A stretch of DNA of 64,000 bases from positions 1 to 64,000 of the forward strand of contig JALQPE010001673.1 of the NCBI GenBank assembly GCA_030407315.1, in the 5' to 3' direction. Positions 57,607-64,000 of the stretch are shown here, in pieces; position 1 is the stretch's first letter; each line of letters begins with the position of its first letter. The DNA comes from Asparagopsis taxiformis. Its lineage: Eukaryota; Rhodophyta; Florideophyceae; Bonnemaisoniales; Bonnemaisoniaceae. A program made the translations under genes and the position numbers. Below the pieces are notes generated by a model that made no database searches, was not told the DNA's origin, and was given only the letters and a program-made list of their open reading frames with translations.

Positions 57607-58040
57607 CGGCCTGGATGACGATGGTGAGAGGAAGGGTGAGCGACGATCGCTATCACGTTAAGCCGCCGCTTAAATATCCTTCGGACGACCGTTGTCGACA
57701 TGCCCGCTGGCAGATTCACGAAAAGGCCGCGGCCTGCGCTCGTATCGCGCTGAATTGAAGCACACCCGCGTGGTGGAATTGGACACTGCATCCGTTGCAG
57801 GAAAACGCCTAAGCGAGGCATTGACGTACGACGCCAACGGGCGGGCCGCGATGATTACGAAAGAGCCGGAGCGCACGCGCGCGCTCCGGCGCCGTGGCGA
57901 TTCGATCAGCCAACCGGGCCATGTACGTTTCAACGAGATTTTTCGGGACAACTGCCACGTCCGCAGTTGTACCCGAAAAGGCGCCACGGCCCCGTGTCTC
58001 AGGCGCGTCCTGACGGGCCTCGCGTGGCCGGGACGTCCAC

Positions 58041-58057
58041 GTGTGGGGGTGGGGCTG
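58041..58057 (+). other. Polypurine tract (element E)
   Basis: GTGTGGGGGTGGGGCTG directly before the 3' LTR; identical to A. Confidence 0.75.
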
Positions 58058-58717
58058 TGTAGTATACGTGGCAATTCCGAAATTGCAAATATTTACGTTT
58101 TTCCGCGGAATTCGAATCTCGGCGGACACGACCGGCGACAGCAATGCACGAACATTGCTGGCGCATGCGCGCGCGCAACCGGCACACGTGTGCAACGAAC
58201 GTACTGGCAACGGCCAACGGACCAACGGGTCCCTACGTGTGACCCACAAGGTCCTTTCCCATTCGGGGACGTTACGAGCAGTGTTTACACTGTAAAGCGA
58301 TGCCATCGTGGCCATATAGGTATTGGCATCGTGCCGGGAGGGAAAGGGGACAAGACAACGATCGGGCAACGGCTCTAGTCTACGACTGACTTCTACGTTT
58401 TACGTTCACGTTTTGCCTAGCGAGGCTTCGTCTCCGTCGAGCTGCGTACTCCCTACCCATCGCCGCACGTAAGGCTGATTGCGTGTAGTGCCTCCGGGCT
58501 TGGTTGAGAGCGCCTCCGGTGACGTACCACCTCGTTTGCTAACGTAATCCTCGCGTGGATTGTTGCGTCGTGACGCTCGTGTCTACTCGCTAACCACTCT
58601 ACCTTCTACCGTTCTAACAATACAGTCAAACACCAGCGGGTGGACTGCTCGTTTCGTTTCGTAAGGACAGCGTGTCCGTAGCTCGTACCAGCTATCTAGA
58701 ACTAACGTGGTTCCACA
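58058..58717 (+). repeat. Element E 3' LTR
   Basis: 660 bp, same length and ends as the 5' LTR; followed by CTGTG and then by allantoinase sequence. Confidence 0.96.
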
Positions 58718-59118
58718 CTGTGGTTGATGTAGGCATCATTGGCGGTATTATTCCTGACAATATCGACGATTTCGAAGAATTGGTGGAGGAAGGCGTAATC
58801 GCTTTGAAGTCATTCATGGTCTCGTCACAGTCTCCTGATTTTCCTCACGTGACTCCTCCCAACTTGGAAAAGCCTGTAAAGAGGCTCGACACCGTGCATA
58901 CCGCAACTCCCGGCAGCGTGCTTATGTCTGTGCGGATAGCGAGACAGGTGTCTAATGCACTAATATGTCACGCCTTGGAAAAGAAGAGAACTATCCTGAC
59001 TACTTTTGGGAAAAGCTTTCAATTAGTTGAACTTTATCTCTGTGAACTAAAACCTACTGTAATTCGGCAACATGTCCAGTCATGCTCACCATCCCTCCCC
59101 AGAAGAAAGATATCCTAG
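58718..59118 (+). pseudogene. Allantoinase, part downstream of element E, decaying
   Basis: Continues in frame from 45245: VVDVGIIGGIIPDNIDDFEE, then VIALKSFMVSSQSPDFPHVT, matching the allantoinase stretch after the AAAAGG block, including the Lys of GLKSFM that is normally carbamylated to bridge the metals. Beyond about 58925 (GSVLM, where VHAE is expected) similarity fades and several frames would be needed. The second metal-binding histidines and the C-terminal half are not recognisable. This end is therefore degraded or truncated independently of the E insertion. Confidence 0.78.
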
Positions 59119-59832
59119 AGAGTGCGCTGCGTGTGCACCACAGCTGCGCAGAACTAGTCAAAAACTTGTCACATAGTCATGTTGCTATTGCCAAATTCCT
59201 CCATTATGCCAGCTCATGTTTGTGAATTACAACCTGTATTATATATGAAGAGTATATAGAAATCGTGTCCCTGGCAGAGAGATTATCGCGTGCGGCAACG
59301 TGCTCAACTATTTTCAGTCTTCTCCTTTTTCATCTTGACTCATTGCCATTCTACCACCATCAAGATTTTTTTGTCTCCGCGTTGCGTTCCAAGCTGCCCA
59401 TTTCGTAGACCATGGTTCCATTGTTGAATGTCAAACTCCAAATTGGCCTCATCCACATCTGCACTGGAAAATGACAACACCAGCGTTTCTCATACCGCCA
59501 CACGAAAAGCCTGCCCAATGCATATTATCGGCGTCCATGTTGCACCCAACAATGAATCCTCATTGCGAAAGGTGCGTCGACAAAGAGATAATATTCACCT
59601 CACGAGTGTTTCCGCATTACTTTCCCTGTATGATCTGCCCAAGTAAATCCGACCAAGAGAGGTTTTCCAGCACGCTCTTTCTACGCTGACCCCATAAAAT
59701 GTATTCTACACATCCCTTCATATTGTTTTCCGGAATTCTCTTGTCCTTTCCAAATTGTATAAGAACGCCCTTCATGTCCTTCTCCCACACGTTCTTCATT
59801 TCACATTGTCACAAAGTCCCATCTGAATCAAA
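59119..59832. other. Intergenic region, no supported gene
   Basis: AT-rich (TATATATGAAG near 59241) with pyrimidine-rich runs toward 59800. A 72-codon frame at 59428-59646 has no recognisable feature. The stretch probably carries the promoter and leader of the next gene. Confidence 0.5.
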
Positions 59833-62072
59833 ATGCCGCAGACCGAACACAAGGGATGGAATGTCATGGATCCCTCCACAACTGATCCAGAATCCATGCA
59901 TGAGGAAGACAAAGATCTGGACTCTCTATCCAAGGAAGATATCTTGGTTCCCATCTTAAATGTATTTGAATTTCTCTCTATGTGGAAACCAAGGAGATTT
60001 TCCAACTTTCGCTGGGCAGACATCACTCGCGATACAGAAGAATTCGGCCAGCAAATCAGTCAGTATGTATTGCATAAAGTGTACGGTCGCTTCACAGCCC
60101 GTTACAAGTTTCATCCGCTCCAACGCTTTCACACTGCATTGAGACGTTTCGATGTGATAGATTCCCTCGCTGAAAGACTTTCGGAGTCAGGAAACTATGC
60201 CTTCTATAACGATGTTTGTGGTCAAGTCCCATCTTCGAAAAGCTTTCCTGTTGATCTCACCAAGATTTCCGACATTAGCAGTTTGCGAACATCTGCAGAA
60301 TATCTGTACAAAGATGTATCCGCTAAGAAAGGCCACAAAGCAGGGCAGGCGGCTCGAAAGTTCTATCTAAGAGGTTTTAGTCGCAAGATATGCGCCCAAG
60401 ATCGCACCGATTGGTATAGTTTCAGGCACGAAATAACAGGAGAACTATGTAAGCCCACCACGTTGAGTGAGGCAGAGAGTGAAGATTCTAGTGATACTCT
60501 TCTAGTCGCTGTGTCTTATAAGGGAAACAATGTTCAAATTATCCACAAACAGAGAGACCTCGATCAGAACTTCGCTCCAACGGGAAAACATATGGTAGTC
60601 CAGGAGGAAAGACAAATGACTCTCTACTTCACCGATGACTTCCGATGGCCCCAGCTCATGAGATCTTGCATGGAAATAGCTAGATATAACGGTGTCAGAT
60701 ACGTAAGAGTATGGATTGACCGTTTAATGGAAATGGGTCTCCCCCAGAAGAAAAGGAAGAAAAGCGTTCTCTGAAGTGGGAAGATTACGGCCTTTTCGCC
60801 TACGCTGTTTGTCCTGTCGTTCGCTTATATGAGCAGAATGAGCCTGAATATAATACGTTGTTCTGGAGAAAGATGGAGGCTGTAATGGGAGTTGCAGGAA
60901 AAGGATTAGTTGCCGATGACTACATGCTTCGAACGTACGATGTCGATTTCTACTATGGTCCAAAGCTTTACAAAAGACTTGGAGATGGATTAGCACTGAT
61001 AGGCGGCACAGGGATCTACATCCGTTCTGTTTCTTTAGCACTGGCCACAGCAATTCTTACGGATGGTGTCAGCGTCAAAGAAGCTAATGAAGACCCTCGT
61101 ACTTGGCAAGCGGTTCCTCAATGGAAGTCATGGGCACTTCGTACAATAAGTGAGGGAGCGTACAGTGAAGAGCATTCAATAATGGTAATGGAGGACAGTC
61201 CGATCACAATTGGGCTTTCTCATTTCAAAGTGATTGCATTCTGGGAATCGATGATTTCAAAGAGTGAAGTTCTACAAGGAAGCAGTTACCTGGACATGTC
61301 AATTGAGAGCTCACGTAATGCTAAGAGGCCGCCGAAATGGGATGGTATTCAAGAATGGCTTGGAATGGTAGAAGGCAGTTTCATGTTACAAGACCGAGAA
61401 GCAATAATGGAATTCCTGAATAAGCACGTTTTGATAACAAGTTATGCTGCTCCAAGTGGCCATTTTTGTTCGATGCTTCAGTTGTCGACCGCGAATGGTG
61501 GTCACAAGCGAACATTAGCAGTTGAGCTATCGCGATTCTCGTCGCTAGAAAGTGGCTATGTAACAGCTGTTGCTGAAGCGACTGGGCTGCATTCAGCAGA
61601 AGGCTTATTGCCACGGTATTTGGTATTCAGGCCGAACCCCAACGAGGATCAGCAGGTAATATTGGAGGACGGAAAGGCGAAGTTCAAATACAAAAACATT
61701 GCAGTGGACCACGCTTTTCGATGGCCTCTCTTGATTTTCTCTCTATTATTTACAGTGTTCTTTGCAATCGCCGCAAACCCGTTTAATACAGGCGCCGACG
61801 CAACTGACCCCAACGCAGGCGCTTCCCTTAAAATTGTGGAGCTTATATTGCTGCAGGTGTTGATGTGGTTACAATTATTATGGGTTATTCCTACAATAGT
61901 GCGAGCGATATGGTCCGCGAGGACCAAGTGGCCTTGGCCTTGGAATGACAAGAGTGGCCTGGGCGAAGCTGTGTTTGACAATGTGAAGAACCATGCCTTG
62001 TTCGAATCTGGTATCAAGCCTTATTACCGACCCATGAAGTCGATCGAATACGCTGACTTGCGCTGGGAGTGA
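59833..62072 (+). CDS. Uncharacterised protein with two C-terminal membrane segments (frameshift near 60745)
   Basis: ATG 59833 opens 313 codons ending at TGA 60772-60774. The reading then continues in another frame, open from 60720 to 62072, whose first residues (SLKWEDYGLFAYAVCPVVRL) are clearly coding although upstream of its first ATG. The shift lies within 60720-60772, probably at the CCCCC run 60740-60744; an 11-nt GT...AG there is too short for an intron. Together about 740 residues. The block GVRYVRVWIDRL faintly recalls HET-type proteins. Near the C-terminus are two hydrophobic helices (WPLLIFSLLFTVFFAIAA and VELILLQVLMWLQLLWVI). I cannot name the family; one indel could be a sequence error. 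Confidence 0.7.
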
Positions 62073-62540
62073 TGATTCAATTGAAGAAATGATTTTAGAA
62101 TAGTCGGATTTGGAGCAGCACGTGGCCACGATGTGACGACATCAACTCTGCGACACCGCATCGGCGCCAGACATGCCGTGGGAAAAGGGCACTGGAGGCT
62201 CTCAGAGCGCAACGTAGTCTGAGATCAGCATTAAACGAGACAATTGATACGCTGGCGTCGTAAGGGGGCGAGACGTCTCGTCGTAGAGAGGGTGCACCAA
62301 TTTTGGACGCTTCTCTACTCGCCGATTCAATTACGCTTTGTCACACATGCAACTGGTGTCCATTAACGATATAGTGTCAATCGTAGCGTATATATGATGC
62401 AGATGGTGGATGCAGTGCTATTGTAGCTCTGCCCTACGTGTTCGCCACTTTACTTTCTTCGCTGATTTGCGTCTCCCCAAGACTCGATATAACAGTATGC
62501 ACCGTCCCTGCTTCACACACTATGCGCTCAACAAACAACC
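62073..62540. other. Intergenic region upstream of the fucosyltransferase-like gene
   Basis: 468 bp with TATATATGATG near 62388, a candidate core-promoter element about 150 bp before the start codon. No open reading frame of note. Confidence 0.4.
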
Positions 62541-63605
62541 ATGGCAAGTGGCCAATTTCGCAAGTCGCGTCTATTCCAACCGTCCTCCACTTCCGTAATC
62601 GCTGCATGCTTTCTAATCGTGACCGTCTTACTGTCTTTTAGACTGTTTCGCCCGATAGCGCTCACCCATAAATCGCTCCTTTCGGGCGGACCGATATGTA
62701 TTCGCATGCACAATGGAGATTCCAAAGAAGGCATTGGTGCCATTGTGAAACGATACGAGCTGGGCTTCGCAGCCGCCGAAGTCTACAATGCTCACATTGA
62801 ACTGCCACTCAAGCCAAGTGAGCACGGGTACAACATCAGTGACATGTTCGCTTCTTGCAATGCGCCATCAGACTGTGAAATCCAACAACGTGAGCTGATC
62901 ATCGACACGTGTGAGAGAGGAGATTGTGAGTGTATTTCATCGACTATACGACAATCTTTGCATCATATCGTACGCAAATGTAACGTGCTGTCCATCTACG
63001 CCGATGGCGCACGACACATGGAGTTCTCCGGTTGTTATAACAAGACTCTTTCCAAGTATTTCGACACCAATGACCGTCTACTAACGATGCCGTATGCGGC
63101 CATTCATTACAGACAAGGTGACCTCAAGTGGCAGAATGGTGGAAAGTCGCTGAGCCAATTTGAACTAAAAGTTTTGATCCACTTCCTGTGCTCGGCAACA
63201 CCACTCAATATAATAGTCGTAACGGAAGGCCAAGCAGAAGCACCAATCTGTCCAAATCGTACGTACATTGCAAATGATTCGTCCATCCTCGAGTCAATGA
63301 ACATATTCAGATATGCGCATACAGTCGCTCTGAGCACTAGTAGCTTTTCTAGACTCATTGCTCAGCGCACACATGCACGACGCTTTGTTGTTTCAGAACG
63401 TTCACTCGGGTTGTACACATGGGCGAGCGGCGTGAAATGGAGCGTTTACTCCAAAGATGGGTCAATGCATCACTACTCAAGCACACAAGTGCGCGCGGCT
63501 TCCGCACAACCCGGTGGATGGATTTCAGAATCCTATTTCGTAAAGCAGCCGAAGATAACTATGCCGGTGGATTCAATTGGCGAGTCGTGGCGAAAGTTAC
63601 TCTAA
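62541..63605 (+). CDS. Putative type II membrane glycosyltransferase, fucosyltransferase-like
   Basis: 354 residues. ATG 62541 sits in ACCATGG, a good start context. A short basic cytosolic tail precedes one membrane anchor (residues about 17-37, VIAACFLIVTVLLSFRLF), the layout of Golgi glycosyltransferases. The luminal part has GIGAIVKRYELGFAAAEVYN near the start, a Cys-rich middle (CERGDCEC), AIHYRQGDL (about 63100-63127) resembling the H-x-R-x-GD motif of fucosyltransferases, and STSSFSRLIAQ further on. NRT, NDS and NKT sequons fit secretion. The exact donor and acceptor cannot be told. It is intronless and convergent with the lipoxygenase gene 98 bp downstream. Confidence 0.65.
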   Translation: MASGQFRKSRLFQPSSTSVIAACFLIVTVLLSFRLFRPIALTHKSLLSGGPICIRMHNGDSKEGIGAIVKRYELGFAAAEVYNAHIELPLKPSEHGYNISDMFASCNAPSDCEIQQRELIIDTCERGDCECISSTIRQSLHHIVRKCNVLSIYADGARHMEFSGCYNKTLSKYFDTNDRLLTMPYAAIHYRQGDLKWQNGGKSLSQFELKVLIHFLCSATPLNIIVVTEGQAEAPICPNRTYIANDSSILESMNIFRYAHTVALSTSSFSRLIAQRTHARRFVVSERSLGLYTWASGVKWSVYSKDGSMHHYSSTQVRAASAQPGGWISESYFVKQPKITMPVDSIGESWRKLL

Positions 63606-63703
63606 TTACTGTGCAGCGAGCGATCCAGTTTTTTTGAAACAAACTATTTTTGTTTGGTAGCGTAACATTTACCGCACCCTATTCTCCGTATCTGTCCGCC
63701 ACG
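63606..63703. other. Short convergent intergenic region
   Basis: 98 bp between two stop codons on opposite strands, so it must hold both 3' ends. No clear AATAAA seen. Confidence 0.5.
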
Positions 63704-64000
63704 TCAGATATTGATGCTTTGCGGCACCAATCCCGGACGCATATAATCGTACTTGAGCGTGCGATTCGCTTCGCGCTTTTCAATGATCGCATCGATCTCT
63801 TCCAGTCGAGCTTGGTACTTCTTCAACGCATCCTTGATGGGTCGATCCGAGGGCAACTCGCGGCGGCGATATTCTCCTAGTTTTGTGTAGTAAACTGCGC
63901 CAATAACGGACAGAATCTGCAGTTGCTCAATAGCCGTCTCAAGTGGTGCTAGAGATTCCTGCCACTTTTTGATCCCACTCTTCTCATCTTCTTTCATTCG
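63704..64000 (-). CDS. Lipoxygenase, C-terminal end (partial, continues beyond the window)
   Basis: Lipoxygenases dioxygenate polyunsaturated fatty acids and start oxylipin synthesis. Only about the last 98 residues are here, open to the window edge. The C-terminal helix region (VIGAVYYTKLGEY, then LEEIDAIIEKREANR) leads into YDYMRPGLVPQSINI and the stop. Ending in Ile after P-x-S-I-x is the lipoxygenase hallmark: the terminal Ile carboxylate is an iron ligand. Position -5, usually Asn (PNSI), is Gln here. The other iron ligands lie outside the window. Confidence 0.8.
   Translation of the reverse strand, partial: RMKEDEKSGIKKWQESLAPLETAIEQLQILSVIGAVYYTKLGEYRRRELPSDRPIKDALKKYQARLEEIDAIIEKREANRTLKYDYMRPGLVPQSINI

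Larger units (their letters stand above)
45246..58717 (+). mobile_element. Element E: nearly intact Ty3/gypsy chromovirus with antisense gene (family of A)
   Basis: 13,472 bp, 660-bp LTRs differing at about one position (T/C in ACGTTYACG), and target duplication CTGTG. Gag is fully open (800 codons); pol and the antisense gene each carry one single-base deletion relative to A. Order: LTR, primer site, gag, pol, non-coding spacer with a 350-bp tandem duplication, minus-strand gene, polypurine tract, LTR. It is the best-preserved copy here and probably among the youngest. Confidence 0.97.

Noticed and set aside
59428..59646. A 72-codon open frame between the allantoinase relic and the next gene
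   Set aside because: No motif, no similarity I recognise, and similar-length frames overlap it; most likely leader or promoter sequence.
60739..60749. An 11-nt GT...AG (GTCTCCCCCAG) that would restore the frame if spliced
   Set aside because: Far shorter than any plausible spliceosomal intron and lacks a branch site; an indel at the C run is simpler.
1..64000. CRISPR arrays, rRNA or tRNA genes, bacterial operons
   Set aside because: No regularly spaced short repeats, no rRNA signature and no complete tRNA cloverleaf were recognised. The spliced intron and chromoviruses are eukaryotic.

Overview
The window is eukaryotic nuclear DNA dominated by nested LTR retrotransposons. Between them lie a few compact genes, mostly without introns, with one short spliceosomal intron (GTAAGT donor, TACTAAC branch site). 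A plant-type allantoinase relic, a lipoxygenase C-terminus and a fucosyltransferase-like membrane enzyme, set among dense Ty3/gypsy elements, suggest a multicellular red alga of the Chondrus crispus kind. That assignment is inference, not proof.

Layout. 1-2339: degenerate DNA with direct and inverted repeats and a purine-rich block. 2340-20719: an old minus-strand Ty3/gypsy relic (element B) that has lost integrase and one LTR. Its gag is split by a young plus-strand element A (6012-19392, 5-bp duplication TCGAT). 20720-20891: a gene fragment. 20892-28188: element C (CAGAC), with gag but no pol. 28194-28433: an exon and intron start. 28434-43785: element D (ATCCT), inserted inside a 62-nt intron. 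43786-45245: the second exon of that broken gene, then an allantoinase relic. 45246-58717: element E (CTGTG), same family as A, inserted inside the allantoinase reading frame. 58718-64000: the allantoinase remainder, an uncharacterised two-membrane-segment protein, a fucosyltransferase-like protein and, on the minus strand, the end of a lipoxygenase. C, D and E landed within about 1.7 kb of ancestral sequence.

How the elements work. All five use the same 18-nt primer binding site. All encode Gag with a CCHC zinc knuckle; where pol survives it is a chromovirus-type pol (protease, reverse transcriptase, RNase H, integrase, with a chromodomain in A, D and E). Pol lies in the -1 frame behind a slippery heptamer (GGAAAAC, or GGGAAAC in C) five to eight codons or fewer before the gag stop. 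In A/E, C and D the heptamer is followed after 5-8 nt by a perfect 7-9 bp stem. Stem sequences differ completely between families while the structure stays, which is strong internal evidence for programmed frameshifting.

The second notable system is a long antisense gene (about 790 to 1075 codons) between the gag/pol end and the 3' LTR of A, C, D and E. Its products share a divergent core and end in a coiled coil and an Arg-rich tail. Element C keeps gag, the frameshift signal and the antisense gene but has no pol. The function of the antisense protein is unknown to me.
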